This document shows positions 27,708-37,499 of a stretch of DNA of 64,000 bases, in pieces. A program made the position numbers and the translations under genes. The DNA lies in the NCBI RefSeq assembly GCF_016745835.1, contig NZ_JAERVL010000021.1, positions 1-64,000 on the forward strand. The letters run 5' to 3'. The notes under the pieces are model-generated. The model did no database searches and was not told the origin of the DNA. It worked only from the letters and a program-made list of their open reading frames with translations. Each line of letters starts with the position of its first letter. Position 1 is the first letter of the stretch. This DNA comes from Caldalkalibacillus salinus. Its GTDB lineage: Bacteria; Bacillota; Bacilli; Caldalkalibacillales; JCM-10596.

Positions 27708-29696
27708 ATGATTATTTTACAAGCTCATCAAATTAGCAAATCCTATGGCACAACGCCCATTTTACACAATATTAATCTAGAAGTTCGCACGGGCGAACGG
27801 ATCGGTTTGGTTGGTGTGAACGGTGCGGGCAAATCAACACTTCTGAAAATTATCGTTGGAGATCTCTCTCCTGACGAAGGTGAGATTATGAAGGGGAGAG
27901 ATTACACGGTTGGTTATTTGGCTCAAAATAGTGGTTTAAACTCACAAGCGTCTATATGGGACGAAATGATCAAGGTGTTTGCTCCTTTAATTAAGCAAGA
28001 ACGCAAGCTCAGAGACATTGAAGCGCGATTAGCCCAACAGGAAGTCTTACAGGATGAAGACACATATGAGCCACTGCTAGCAGAGTACTCACGACTCTCG
28101 GACACCTTTAAGGACCAGGGAGGTTATCAGTATGAGGCACAGGTCAGGACCGTGCTTCATGGTTTCCGTTTCGGGGATAAAGATTACAACACTCCCATCT
28201 CTTCCCTAAGTGGTGGCCAGAAGACACGTTTAGCGTTAGCTAAGTTACTTCTCCAGTCACCAGACTTGCTTATCCTAGATGAGCCTACGAACTATTTGGA
28301 TTTAGAAACCCTCGCCTGGTTGGAACAGTATCTCCTGCATTACCCAGGCGGCATATTAATCGTCTCCCATGACCGGTATTTCTTAGACGCACTTGTGAAT
28401 GTCGTATACGAAATTGAACGCCATAAAGCGACTAAATATATAGGTAACTATACGGAATTCTTGGAACAAAAAGCGGCGATCTATGAACAACAGGTGAAAC
28501 AATTCCGGAAGCAGCAAAAGGAAATTGCTCGCATGGAGGACTTTGTTCAGCGCAATATCGCTAGAGCTTCTACAACGAAACGCGCCCAAAGTCGTCGAAA
28601 GGCGTTAGAAAAAATGGATAGGATGGAACAGCCTGATGGCGATTTAAAACGAGCCAGTTTTTCCTTTGATATTGACCGTCAAAGTGGGAATGACGTCCTA
28701 AACGTTAAAGACGTCACCATCGGGTATGAAGGGGTCTCTCTTAGTCAGGGTATTTCCTTCCACGCCTACCGTGGAGATGCGATCGCCATCGTTGGACCGA
28801 ATGGTGTGGGGAAAACGACGCTGCTCAAAACCATGATTGATTCATTACCGCCTATAGCGGGCCATATTCTAAAAGGTACCAATGTGTCCATTGCGTATTA
28901 TGATCAAGAACAGCGACGTTTAAATCCTAAAAAGACGCTATTACATGAGATTTGGGACGACTACCCGCACATGCTAGAAAAAGATGTGCGTAGCTTACTC
29001 GGACAGTTTCTATTTAGTGGTGAGGATGTGGACAAGCTTGTCCAGGATTTGAGTGGCGGGGAAAAGGCGCGTCTCTCACTGGCTAAATTGATGTTACAAA
29101 AAGCTAATGTACTCGTGTTAGATGAGCCAACGAACCATCTAGACATCTATAGTAAAGAGGTCTTAGAACAGAGCTTAATCCATTATCCGGGCACCATACT
29201 GTTCGTTTCTCACGACCGTTACTTCATTAACAGAATTGCCAATAAGGTTGTGGAGCTGCATACGCAAGGTGCGACCACGTATTTGGGCGATTATGACTAC
29301 TATGTTTATAAAAAGGAAGAGCAGGAACAAATTGAGGCGCTTGACGAGCAGAAACAAAAAAATAAGCCTCAAGAAGATACAACCTCTTCTGCTAAACCTG
29401 AAAACCCTACAGATGAAAATGAAGCTTCGGACAAAGCGAAGTATGAATTGAATAAACAACGCCAGCGCATAGAGCGCCAATTCGAAAGAAAACGGTCTGC
29501 GCTTGAAGAAAAAATGACAAAGGTTGAAGAAAGAATTAATGAGTTAGAACAGGAGATGTGCCTGCCTGAAGTTTACGAAGATTACGAAGCGGCACAAAAA
29601 GTACAAAATGAACTTGATGCCTTAAACGAGGAATTAAATACGTACTTTGAAGAGTGGAGTGAGTTAGAGGAAGAACGAGACGCTACATTAAGCTAG
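27708..29696 (+). CDS. ydiF: ABC-F family ribosome-associated ATPase (YdiF-like)
   Basis: A 662-residue soluble protein with two ABC cassettes and no membrane part. Cassette 1 has GVNGAGKSTLLKII, LSGGQKTRLALAKLLL and LLILDEPTNYLD; the inter-domain arm of about 80 basic residues (ARASTTKRAQSRRKALEKMD) follows; cassette 2 has GPNGVGKTTLLKTM, LSGGEKARLSLAKLML and LVLDEPTNHLD. A C-terminal coiled coil ends it. ABC-F proteins act at the ribosomal E site. ATG 27708 follows GAGGTG; the TTG six codons upstream is less likely. In B. subtilis ydiF occupies the same place next to moaC. Confidence 0.93.
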   Translation: MIILQAHQISKSYGTTPILHNINLEVRTGERIGLVGVNGAGKSTLLKIIVGDLSPDEGEIMKGRDYTVGYLAQNSGLNSQASIWDEMIKVFAPLIKQERKLRDIEARLAQQEVLQDEDTYEPLLAEYSRLSDTFKDQGGYQYEAQVRTVLHGFRFGDKDYNTPISSLSGGQKTRLALAKLLLQSPDLLILDEPTNYLDLETLAWLEQYLLHYPGGILIVSHDRYFLDALVNVVYEIERHKATKYIGNYTEFLEQKAAIYEQQVKQFRKQQKEIARMEDFVQRNIARASTTKRAQSRRKALEKMDRMEQPDGDLKRASFSFDIDRQSGNDVLNVKDVTIGYEGVSLSQGISFHAYRGDAIAIVGPNGVGKTTLLKTMIDSLPPIAGHILKGTNVSIAYYDQEQRRLNPKKTLLHEIWDDYPHMLEKDVRSLLGQFLFSGEDVDKLVQDLSGGEKARLSLAKLMLQKANVLVLDEPTNHLDIYSKEVLEQSLIHYPGTILFVSHDRYFINRIANKVVELHTQGATTYLGDYDYYVYKKEEQEQIEALDEQKQKNKPQEDTTSSAKPENPTDENEASDKAKYELNKQRQRIERQFERKRSALEEKMTKVEERINELEQEMCLPEVYEDYEAAQKVQNELDALNEELNTYFEEWSELEEERDATLS

Positions 29697-31987
29697 CGCT
29701 CGTTCTTTTTTATCTCATCTGACGGGGTGTCGGCCACTTTGAGTGACAGAAACGGAAACGTGCCATAGATCATGGCAGTGGCTGCCGCTACGATACCGGA
29801 ATCATTAAGTATGAGAAGTAAGGCCGCGCCTAACACGATCGATCGTAAGCCATTAAACCACGGATTGTGCTTCAGATGCTGCCACTGCTCCGCTCGCCAT
29901 CTAAACATCATTAACAGACAGACCGCCAAACTGGCTACAAACAGCTTACCCCATAGGGACACGCGGACTAATTTTAAGTTTAAGGTTAGTTTTCTTGTCA
30001 AAATCTCTTGTACGGGGGCTAGATCTCCATCTGCCAAAAGATGTAAAACGGCCCCAATATGGGTATGTTCCCCTCTCCAATGCAAAGCGAATATCGCGAT
30101 GGTAGCCAGTAGACCAAGAGTAAATAGGAGAAGTCCCCCTTTTTTACCTACTTGAAGTTGTACCATGAGCCATAAGGAGACGATGTAGGTCACCACACTG
30201 GCTAACGTTGCCCCTGCATTGGTCCCTAATTGTGGTGAGCCCAGTGTCAAAACGATAAAAGCGTAGAAAACAGCAGCGCCACTAAAGTAGACCCACTTCA
30301 GTGACCGCCAGCGCGTATGCTTGTATAACCAGACATACAATGAAACCACAGCGATAATGGAGGCCCCTAGTAGTATCCCTGCATATTCATTCCCTATCCC
30401 GTAGTACCTTGCACCAATAATAGGATCGAAGCCTAGAAAGGAACGCTGCATCCAAGGGCTACCTCTCCAAACGTCTATCAGGATGGCCAAAGCGTTTAAC
30501 CAACCGATCAAGCTAACGAAAAGAATGGGTGGACACCACTTATATAACAGGTAACTCAGTAACACGGAACATAGAAATAGAAACCAAATCCACGTTATCC
30601 CCCCTAATTGCACCACAAGAGGGGTGAGAATGAGAAAGAAAAAGGGCGATAGCAGTATAGAGCCGATCATCACAAGGATCCAGTGGTGCTTCTCTTTTTG
30701 TTTTGTGAATCCCCAATAAAGTGTAGCCAAGAACAAAAGCACTAAAATCAAAATAATGTAAGTGGTGATGATCGGTCTTCTTTCATTGTAGATCGTAAAT
30801 AAATACTGGATGTCATTCTGCCATTGTGCCAACATAGCTTGACTCATCTGTGGTGTCTTATTTTCTAGAGAACTTGAGACCTCTATCACGTGACCTGGCA
30901 AGTGTGTGGGGGATTCAATATCAAAATAAGACAGGATGGTCGGCACGAGATCTAAGTTGGATACGATACCCTCTTGCCTCGTGGTCTTCGTTTCCATCAA
31001 GCCACCTGTCTGTTGATTTGTCCACATGTAGAACGGTGCAAGATCTTCTCCGTCATCATGTGCTTGCTTAGACACATTTGAAGAGAGAACCCAGATTGCA
31101 ACTTCAGAACTGGAATGTGATGATGGATCGGGATGCATAACCTCCTCTATCCAACGTGCGAAATCACGCCACCATTCGGTTTTGCTACGCTCAAAGTATT
31201 CAGCGCTCATATGAGCCTTTTCGGATAACAGACGCTTAAGATCCCCGAGCTCCACGACGGTAAAAGTACGTTCATGTGATCGCCATTGGTGGTGAATGCT
31301 CTGCTTTATCTGGTCTAGATCAGTTTGTACGCCCGTTGGAAAGTCAGACGCCTTATGTAAAACGCGTTCGTCTATCATCCCCTCAGCTTCGCCATCTTTG
31401 TTCATAATAAAGGTGGCCGCCCAACGCTGCTTATGGTCTCTCACATCGCTATTCCCTAGTGCATATGTGGACACCTGATGTGCCATTAAAGTTTCCCCGA
31501 GCCAGCCAGGGTAGGTGTCTGTTTCGCTCTCCCACTCTGCATGCAGTTTAAATATGTCTGGATGGATGATTGAAGCAGTAGTCTGAATGCCTGATCTTTG
31601 GCGATATAACGCATGGGCTTCGATATCCTTTACTTCTTCTTCACGGTTATATCCACGCCATCCACTCACCGTTCGCTGATGTTGACCTGTGGATAAACTG
31701 ATTAAATGGTGGTCACTATTGATACCACTCGCCGTGCGCATCGTCATGGCACCCCAATGTAAGTTTTGACTGATGTCCGTGGGGAGGGCGCTAGTCATAT
31801 CTTTTACATCTTGAAAAGAAAAGTCGGGAACTAAAACGAGGACGAGGTGTTCAGAATGATTTTGCCTAGTCGACTCATTTTGTATGTGGGCATAGGCTGG
31901 CAGACTAACATGACAAATGAGAATGATACACATCATGAGCACAAGTCCTATACGAACGCAACGGCACCTAAATTGACTTACCCACAT
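29693..31987 (-). CDS. Polytopic membrane protein with alkaline-phosphatase-like extracytoplasmic domain
   Basis: A 764-residue protein. It starts with a signal-anchor (VLMMCIILICHVSLPAYA), then about 370 extracytoplasmic residues opening with LVLVLVPDFSFQDV and containing SNLDLVPTILSYFDIESP and LPGHVIEV, the order seen in alkaline-phosphatase-superfamily proteins. About ten helices follow, with FDPIIGARYYGIGNEYAGIL near residue 525 and TNAGATLASVVTY. I know similar unnamed proteins from Firmicutes but no function. The nucleophile motif of true phosphatases is not obvious, so the domain may be inactive. It converges with ydiF (stops overlap) and sits where B. subtilis has no gene. Confidence 0.6.
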   Translation of the reverse strand: MWVSQFRCRCVRIGLVLMMCIILICHVSLPAYAHIQNESTRQNHSEHLVLVLVPDFSFQDVKDMTSALPTDISQNLHWGAMTMRTASGINSDHHLISLSTGQHQRTVSGWRGYNREEEVKDIEAHALYRQRSGIQTTASIIHPDIFKLHAEWESETDTYPGWLGETLMAHQVSTYALGNSDVRDHKQRWAATFIMNKDGEAEGMIDERVLHKASDFPTGVQTDLDQIKQSIHHQWRSHERTFTVVELGDLKRLLSEKAHMSAEYFERSKTEWWRDFARWIEEVMHPDPSSHSSSEVAIWVLSSNVSKQAHDDGEDLAPFYMWTNQQTGGLMETKTTRQEGIVSNLDLVPTILSYFDIESPTHLPGHVIEVSSSLENKTPQMSQAMLAQWQNDIQYLFTIYNERRPIITTYIILILVLLFLATLYWGFTKQKEKHHWILVMIGSILLSPFFFLILTPLVVQLGGITWIWFLFLCSVLLSYLLYKWCPPILFVSLIGWLNALAILIDVWRGSPWMQRSFLGFDPIIGARYYGIGNEYAGILLGASIIAVVSLYVWLYKHTRWRSLKWVYFSGAAVFYAFIVLTLGSPQLGTNAGATLASVVTYIVSLWLMVQLQVGKKGGLLLFTLGLLATIAIFALHWRGEHTHIGAVLHLLADGDLAPVQEILTRKLTLNLKLVRVSLWGKLFVASLAVCLLMMFRWRAEQWQHLKHNPWFNGLRSIVLGAALLLILNDSGIVAAATAMIYGTFPFLSLKVADTPSDEIKKNER

Positions 31988-32106
31988 TATTCACAACCTC
32001 CCCATTATTACACTCGCTTATATAAACAAATTGTTCACACTTCTATACACATGATTAGTGTCTCGTAAGTAGATAAATCTCATACTTTCAGATTTATATC
32101 CCCAAA

Positions 32107-32141
32107 AAGCAAAAAACCTGTGGATAATTAATCCACAGGTT
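32107..32141 (-). terminator. Terminator of the thiL-tsaD operon
   Basis: Eleven-bp stem AACCTGTGGAT / ATCCACAGGTT followed by TTTTTTG, about 70 bp after tsaD. Confidence 0.9.
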
Positions 32142-32211
32142 GTGAGTATATTGTTAGTAAGTATGTGTATATTCAGATTTTTTGACCGAGTTTAGGCTTC
32201 AGTATGGGTTA

Positions 32212-33303
32212 TCAATAAGAAAGTAGGTCTAAACCTGGGTGTGCATTAAGGTCCATTGCGTCTCTCACACCCTGTTGATAGGCAATATATCCCGCACTTG
32301 CAATCATGGCCGCATTATCAGTACATAACTCTAACGGAGGGATCAAGAGTGACACGCCAGCCTCTTCTGCTGCCATGGTTATCCTCTGACGCAGTCCTTT
32401 ATTGGCTGCAACCCCGCCAGCCACGAGCAATTGTTCCACATTATAGGCTTTCGCGGCACGTATCGTTTTTGTGACCAGTACATCCACAACACTGGCTTGA
32501 AAGCTTGCGGCCACATCTTCTTTGCGAACCTCCTCTCCCCTTTGCTTCGCATTATGAAGATAGTTTATCACCGAGGATTTAAGCCCACTAAAGCTGAAAT
32601 CATAAGAGTCGGGTTCCAACCATGAACGCGGGAAGTCAATATGATCGTTCCCGGATGCTGCTAACCGATCAATTTGGGGCCCTCCGGGATAAGGCAGATC
32701 TAATGCCCGCGCCACTTTATCATAAGCTTCTCCGGCGGCGTCGTCACGTGTTTCTCCTAATAACTCATATTGACCATGTTGGTTCATTAGTATCAGTTCT
32801 GTATGCCCGCCAGACACCACAAGAGTGAGATTAGGAAACACAAACTCATCGATTAAGCGATTGGCGTAAATGTGCCCTGCGATATGATGCACGCCCACTA
32901 AGGGAATATCATGAGCAAAGGATAACGTCTTCGCTGCAGCGACACCGATAAGAAGTGCGCCAACCAGCCCGGGGCCTTTGGTTACGGCAATGGCGTCAAT
33001 GTCTTCGATTGACACGCCTGCCTCCCGCAGTGCTTGTTCAATGACGATGGTGACACTCTCAACGTGATGTCTAGAAGCGACTTCCGGTACTACACCGCCA
33101 AACCGCTCGTGTATATCCATCTGTGAAGCAACAACATTGGCGAGTGTCTTCTTTCCATCCTGCACAACGGCAACGGACGTCTCATCGCAACTGGTTTCAA
33201 TCCCTAACATAAGTACAGATTCGGTCTCAGCCGACGTGTGCATATGCTGTTGCTCTATTTTGTACTGATCTGAATGTCCTGCTTCATGACTAAGCTGTTT
33301 CAT
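32212..33303 (-). CDS. tsaD: tRNA t6A threonylcarbamoyltransferase subunit TsaD
   Basis: A 363-residue ASKHA-fold protein that transfers threonylcarbamoyl-AMP to A37 of ANN-decoding tRNAs. It shows [15 protein letters not shown], the metal site [25 protein letters not shown] and [12 protein letters not shown]. The N-terminus is about 30 residues longer than usual (before MLGIETS), starting from an ATG that overlaps rimI and has GGTGA upstream. It works with TsaB and TsaE encoded just upstream. Confidence 0.96.
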   Translation of the reverse strand: MKQLSHEAGHSDQYKIEQQHMHTSAETESVLMLGIETSCDETSVAVVQDGKKTLANVVASQMDIHERFGGVVPEVASRHHVESVTIVIEQALREAGVSIEDIDAIAVTKGPGLVGALLIGVAAAKTLSFAHDIPLVGVHHIAGHIYANRLIDEFVFPNLTLVVSGGHTELILMNQHGQYELLGETRDDAAGEAYDKVARALDLPYPGGPQIDRLAASGNDHIDFPRSWLEPDSYDFSFSGLKSSVINYLHNAKQRGEEVRKEDVAASFQASVVDVLVTKTIRAAKAYNVEQLLVAGGVAANKGLRQRITMAAEEAGVSLLIPPLELCTDNAAMIASAGYIAYQQGVRDAMDLNAHPGLDLLSY

Positions 33304-33754
33304 TTAAATTCACCCACATTATAATGGCATCCTCATTATTATCTGTATAATAACCTTGGCGAATGCCATGTTTTTTAAATCCTAATTTGTGATAAAGTGC
33401 TTGTGCAATGAGATTCGACGCTCGAACCTCTAGCGTCATCTTATTAGCCCCGTAATATCGAGATATATTCATCATTTCCTGCATTAAAGTGTGTCCTATT
33501 TTTCTACCATGATAGTCCGGGTGAACAGCCACATTGGTGATGTGCGCCTCATCTATAATCACCCACGTCCCACAATAACCGACAACACGTTGATCGACCA
33601 TCGCTACGATATAGTGAGCAAAATGGTTATTTAACAACTCATTATAGAATGCTTGAGGCGTCCATGGCGTTGTGAAAGCGGCGTGTTCCACATTCATCAC
33701 TTGATGAACATCCTCAATGACCATCCTACGTATTTGTACCTCTCCCACAGGCAT
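33290..33754 (-). CDS. rimI: Ribosomal-protein-alanine N-acetyltransferase RimI
   Basis: A 154-residue GNAT enzyme that acetylates the N-terminal alanine of ribosomal protein S18. The acetyl-CoA site is [20 protein letters not shown], followed by [20 protein letters not shown]. It begins directly at the tsaB stop (TAAATG) and overlaps tsaD, the same order as in B. subtilis. Confidence 0.9.
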   Translation of the reverse strand: MPVGEVQIRRMVIEDVHQVMNVEHAAFTTPWTPQAFYNELLNNHFAHYIVAMVDQRVVGYCGTWVIIDEAHITNVAVHPDYHGRKIGHTLMQEMMNISRYYGANKMTLEVRASNLIAQALYHKLGFKKHGIRQGYYTDNNEDAIIMWVNLNETA

Positions 33755-34498
33755 TTATTGTCCCTCGTTTCCAGATAAACGATCCCGTTCTTGTTTTTCT
33801 TTCCACTTGGCCTCCGCTTCAGACAGCTGAAGGTAGGTTGGTGCGAAAGCATGAATATCTTCTCCGATCAACTCCCTACCCTGTTGCTTAAACCCGAGGT
33901 AGGCAAGCTGGCTCCCCCGTGGGGTATGATCCACTTCACGTGCCACATACGCTTGCTCTCCAAGTACGGTCGTGATCAATTCTCTGTGCTGTATTGCGCC
34001 TTGCCCCACAAATAATAGCGTACGATTATAGGCGTCCCTCAGTTCGTGTAGGAAGGTTTCAAGATGCACATGTTCATCGTTCATAACCGTTGTAACGTGC
34101 GTCTTATCTTGATTTGTTTCATACACGCCCGCATAAACATTCCCTCTTCTAGCATCAAACAATGGCACGATCAACCCATCGTGACCCGTACAGTTCTGAG
34201 CAACCACTTGGAGACTGGATATCCCTATTATAGGCAACTGTAAAGTCCAAGCGAGGACTTTGGCAGTGGTTACGCCTATTCTGACACCAGTATATGAACC
34301 AGGTCCTTGTGCGACCACTATTTTATCTAACGCCTGTGGTTTGGTATCGAGGTCGTTCAAAAGCGCCTCAACGGCTGGCATCAAACGTAAGGAATGGTTC
34401 TTTGGTAAATGCGTATTCGTCTCCCCCACTATGGCGCCATCTTGGAGTACGGCGAGACCAAGTGGCCAGTTTGATGTGTCTATCGCTAACAGTTTCAT
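33755..34498 (-). CDS. tsaB: tRNA t6A biosynthesis protein TsaB
   Basis: A 247-residue inactive TsaD paralogue that scaffolds the TsaB-TsaD-TsaE complex. It shows LLAIDTSNWPLGLAVLQDG and VAQGPGSYTGVRIGVTTAKVLAW. ATG 34498 overlaps the tsaE stop (ATGA) and has GGTGA in front; a GTG-free longer start four codons upstream is less likely. The C-terminus extends into a charged tail. Confidence 0.94.
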   Translation of the reverse strand: MKLLAIDTSNWPLGLAVLQDGAIVGETNTHLPKNHSLRLMPAVEALLNDLDTKPQALDKIVVAQGPGSYTGVRIGVTTAKVLAWTLQLPIIGISSLQVVAQNCTGHDGLIVPLFDARRGNVYAGVYETNQDKTHVTTVMNDEHVHLETFLHELRDAYNRTLLFVGQGAIQHRELITTVLGEQAYVAREVDHTPRGSQLAYLGFKQQGRELIGEDIHAFAPTYLQLSEAEAKWKEKQERDRLSGNEGQ

Positions 34499-34965
34499 AC
34501 TTTCACCCATTCTTCAGCAATGTTATGATAACGGTCTCCATAAGGCGTCACTTGTAATACACGACTGTCTTCCCCTGACTTTTTTATTTCAATGTGCAGT
34601 CGCTCCGCTGGGAGTTGGGCCGCAATTTTCTGGGGCCATTCGATCACGACGATACCATTGCCACTGTGAATATACTCCTCGAGTCCGAATTCTTCTAACT
34701 CATCCTCAATGCGATACATATCCATATGGTATAAGTCATAAGTTTCGCCTTGATACTCTTTGACTAAGGTAAAAGTGGGGCTGTTCACATGTCTTTTGAC
34801 TCCAAGACCCTTTCCGATCCCTTGTGTCAATGTGGTTTTACCAGCGCCTAGATCACCTGACAATGTTATGACATCTCCACCTTGAAGTAATGCTGTCAAA
34901 GCTAGCGCTAATTGTTCTGTTTGCTGGGCGGAATGGCTCTCCAGTTGATACATGTTTTCTGTCAT
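34495..34965 (-). CDS. tsaE: tRNA t6A biosynthesis ATPase TsaE
   Basis: A 156-residue P-loop ATPase with Walker [21 protein letters not shown], then [13 protein letters not shown] and [20 protein letters not shown] and a C-terminal VVIEWPQKI strand, all family signatures. It lies between thiL and tsaB and would drive turnover of the t6A complex. Confidence 0.94.
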   Translation of the reverse strand: MTENMYQLESHSAQQTEQLALALTALLQGGDVITLSGDLGAGKTTLTQGIGKGLGVKRHVNSPTFTLVKEYQGETYDLYHMDMYRIEDELEEFGLEEYIHSGNGIVVIEWPQKIAAQLPAERLHIEIKKSGEDSRVLQVTPYGDRYHNIAEEWVKV

Positions 34966-35007
34966 AAATGTTTCATCCTTATCTCAGCTATTTTATCTGA
35001 TCTATAT

Positions 35008-36063
35008 TTACTCAGTGGAGAAATGATTGTACCCTGATTTATTAAGCTTTCTTTTGTGTTGTCCGTCTATGAGCCACACGTCACCTTGCCCTTCCTGTAC
35101 ATGGCCAATCGAAAATATAGATAAGTCATGGGCACGAAATTGTGCTTCTAGAGTAGACCAAGCCGACGGTGGAACGGTCCCAACGAGAACAAAATCCTCC
35201 CCACCGTTAAGCGCAAAGTCGTAAGGGTCCTTTCCCACTTCCTGTGCATAGGTGATAAGCTCTGAATCGAGTGGCATGTCTTGCTTGTTAAGCACTATAT
35301 CGACTTGAGCACTCTGCTGGGCAATTTCATGTGTCTCACTGGCAATCCCATCACTCACGTCATTAAGGGATAGTCTCACTTCCTGCGATAATTGAGCCAG
35401 AAGACGTCCCTGTTCCACATGAGGTTGAGGTTGTTGGTGCGCTTGTAACAATCCCAGATAGGACGCATGATCTTTTTTCTCTGGGTGGCGTAATAATAGA
35501 TCTAACCCTGCAGCCGAATTACCTACAGAGCCTGTGAGAAAGACGAGGTCACCAGGGCGAGCATTAGAACGAAGCAAAGAGACGTCTTCTTCCACTTCAC
35601 CTATAGCGGTAATACTAATGACGAGCTGATGCGGATTTGATGTCGTATCTCCTCCGAGCAAGCCAATACGGTATTCGTCTGCTAGCGTACGCATCCCTCG
35701 ATAAATGTCCCTCATCTCTTCCATCGTCCATGTCTGAGGTACCGTCACGGCAATGACAAAATAGGTCGGTATGCCTCCCATCGCAGCGATATCACTTATA
35801 TTAGCAGCTAATGCCTTATGTCCTATCTGTTGTGGTGACATGGTGTGACGGGCAAAATGAATATCCTCAACCATCGTGTCCACACACACAATTTGTCCTT
35901 TTCCATTTGTCGGGCGATATACTGCAGCATCGTCACCTAGAGGGACTAACACGTCACCATACGTTTGAAAGGGGGCGCTCATATCTGCTATAAAGGTAAA
36001 CTCATCCTGAATGTGCTCATCCTTTTCTTTTGTGTGTCCTTTTTCATCCTTGTCTGTGGACAT
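35008..36063 (-). CDS. thiL: Thiamine-monophosphate kinase ThiL
   Basis: A 351-residue enzyme that phosphorylates thiamine monophosphate to the active diphosphate. Landmarks are VPLGDDAAVYRPTNGKG, the metal-binding VDTMVEDIHFARHTMSP, ALAANISDIAAMGGIPTYF, GLLGGDTTSNPHQL and LNGGEDFVLVGTVP. An acidic/lysine-rich N-terminal tail of about 25 residues is extra. Start ATG has GGGGGGAT upstream. It is the first gene of the thiL-tsaE-tsaB-rimI-tsaD operon; divergent from the HesB-like gene. Confidence 0.95.
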   Translation of the reverse strand: MSTDKDEKGHTKEKDEHIQDEFTFIADMSAPFQTYGDVLVPLGDDAAVYRPTNGKGQIVCVDTMVEDIHFARHTMSPQQIGHKALAANISDIAAMGGIPTYFVIAVTVPQTWTMEEMRDIYRGMRTLADEYRIGLLGGDTTSNPHQLVISITAIGEVEEDVSLLRSNARPGDLVFLTGSVGNSAAGLDLLLRHPEKKDHASYLGLLQAHQQPQPHVEQGRLLAQLSQEVRLSLNDVSDGIASETHEIAQQSAQVDIVLNKQDMPLDSELITYAQEVGKDPYDFALNGGEDFVLVGTVPPSAWSTLEAQFRAHDLSIFSIGHVQEGQGDVWLIDGQHKRKLNKSGYNHFSTE

Positions 36064-36299
36064 GTGTATCCCCCCGATGATGCAAGAATGTCATGGCATC
36101 ATATCTTCATTTCACTTTTTCACTTTATAAAATGTTATGTTTCCTCACTATTATATCTTTGCCTGTTTATCGCTTCAACTTTCTGCGAGATAAGCTCCTC
36201 AGTCAGTCTACTTCTCGGGTCTTCCCTTTTTTCATTTATAGCATAATCATGTACAATAATAGTGAAGAGTAGAAAAAATGCTTAAAGGGAGGGTTCGTT

Positions 36300-36614
36300 A
36301 TGGATATCAAAGTCACGGATATGGCGATGGATGAACTTCAAAGCCTGACTTTAGAGGCAGGTCAGGGCGTACGTATTGATGCTGAAATGACAGGTGGCTG
36401 AAGTTCTACAGTGGATATACAACTGGCTCTGGATGAGACCAGAAAAAACGATACCATTTTAAAAGTTGAACACATTCCTTTCTATATAGATCGTTTCACC
36501 CAACGTTATGTTGACCAGGAAGTCGTCCTAGACTTCGATCCTGTCTCTGGATTTAAGTTAAGCAATGATGCTGAGATATTATCACACGGCTTGACGATCT
36601 ACCAAGAAAAATAA
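36300..36614 (+). CDS. HesB-like selenoprotein candidate (in-frame UGA)
   Basis: Frame from ATG 36300 (ribosome site AAAGGGAGGG) reads 33 codons, then TGA at 36399-36401, then continues without any other stop to TAA at 36614, 104 residues in all. The protein has the HesB/IscA-like pattern, with MTGG-x-SSTVD where x is UGA; relatives have GGCS with Cys there. Just behind the UGA is a stem-loop (36423-36442): arms CTGGCTC / GAG-A-CCAG with apical loop TGGAT, beginning about 28 nt after the UGA, in the range of bacterial SECIS elements. A HesB-like selenoprotein family is known in Clostridia and related Firmicutes. The alternative is a Cys-to-stop pseudogene. Putative -10 TACAAT at 36252. No selA, selB, selD or selC is in the window. 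Confidence 0.75.
36423..36442 (+). promoter_or_regulatory. Candidate bacterial SECIS stem-loop
   Basis: CTGG, CTC, loop TGGAT, GAG, bulged A, CCAG: a seven-pair stem with a G-containing apical loop inside the coding region, about 28 nt after the UGA codon. The G in the loop and the distance match the known requirements of SelB-dependent selenocysteine insertion. It was folded by eye only. Confidence 0.55.
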
Positions 36615-36852
36615 TAAGCGCTTACGGCCGCTCTTACTCAGGCCTTCCTTTATATTAAAAACTAAGGGAAAGAAGGCCTTCATAAAGGCGGGAGATAAAC
36701 CCTCCAGCACATCCCTCATGGTGGTGCATAATGTGATTGCTATTTCATATGTAGGGTCAGGAGATCACGCTCCCAACATATATTGTAGAGCCAAAAATAA
36801 TAGGTCCACGAAAACACGTGACTCGTCAATCTTTATTTTCACTGTGATATAT

Positions 36853-36885
36853 AAAAAACGCCCTCATCTACAGGGCGTTTTTTTA
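36853..36885 (-). terminator. Terminator of the tRNA cluster
   Basis: AAACGCCCT / AGGGCGTTT with A and T runs on both sides, so usable by the minus-strand tRNA cluster and by the HesB-like gene. The stretch 36615-36850 holds inverted AAGGCCTT repeats near 36635-36690 but no gene I can support. Confidence 0.88.
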
Positions 36886-36961
36886 CGTTTATTTAACATT
36901 TTTTCTTTTCTTATTTATTGGATTGTCCTATTAACTTCAACTCAAAATCATATATGTATGG

Positions 36962-37032
36962 AGCGGGTGATGGGAATCGAACCCACGACATCAGCTTGGA
37001 AGGCTGAGGTTTTACCACTAAACTACACCCGC
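36962..37032 (-). tRNA. tRNA-Gly (TCC)
   Basis: Cloverleaf GCGGGTG...CACCCGC with T-arm GTGGGTTCGATTCCCAT and anticodon loop CTTCCAA. No CCA is encoded. It is the last gene of the cluster. Confidence 0.97.
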
Positions 37033-37207
37033 ACAATTTCATCATCGATGCCTGCTGTAGACCTCTCTTTAGATCATGTTCAAGAAATGAGCTCACAAGA
37101 CCTTTAGTTTATCTAATACTCTATATTATACATATATAAGACCTATATTGCAAGCTCGTCCTAGAAATATGGTCAAAATAAAAAAACCCTTAGGGTTTAT
37201 TATATGG

Positions 37208-37290
37208 TGCGGTCGAGAGGATTTGAACCTCCACGCCCGTACGGGCACTACCCCCTCAAGGTAGCGTGTCTGCCGTTCCACCACGACCGC
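37208..37290 (-). tRNA. tRNA-Leu (GAG)
   Basis: Class II tRNA with GCGGTCG acceptor, long variable arm TGCCCGTACGGGCG and anticodon loop TTGAGGG. Confidence 0.96.
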
Positions 37291-37404
37291 ACAAATATGA
37301 TTTTTTAACATCCTATTTCAAATGGTCATCAAATGTGCTTCCTTTTTTCGGAATTCATAATGTTTACCCACAAATGGATGTTTAAGGACTAAATAAAACA
37401 AAAA

Positions 37405-37479
37405 TGGCTGGGCTAGCTGGATTCGAACCAGCGCATGACGGAGTCAAAGTCCGTTGCCTTACCACTTGGCTATAGCCCA
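37405..37479 (-). tRNA. tRNA-Gln (TTG)
   Basis: TGGGCTA acceptor, T-arm CTGGTTCGAATCCAG, anticodon loop CTTTGAC, CCA encoded. Confidence 0.97.
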
Positions 37480-37499
37480 ACGATATATGTTTAAAAAAA

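Noticed and set aside
36615-36850. Search for a tRNA-Sec gene next to the UGA-containing gene
   Set aside because: No eight-base-pair acceptor with a TTCAA-type anticodon loop could be formed here or among the tRNA cluster members.
36718-37107. Open frame of 129 codons on the plus strand near the tRNA cluster
   Set aside because: It runs antisense through tRNA-Gly and a terminator, has no ribosome site and looks random in composition.
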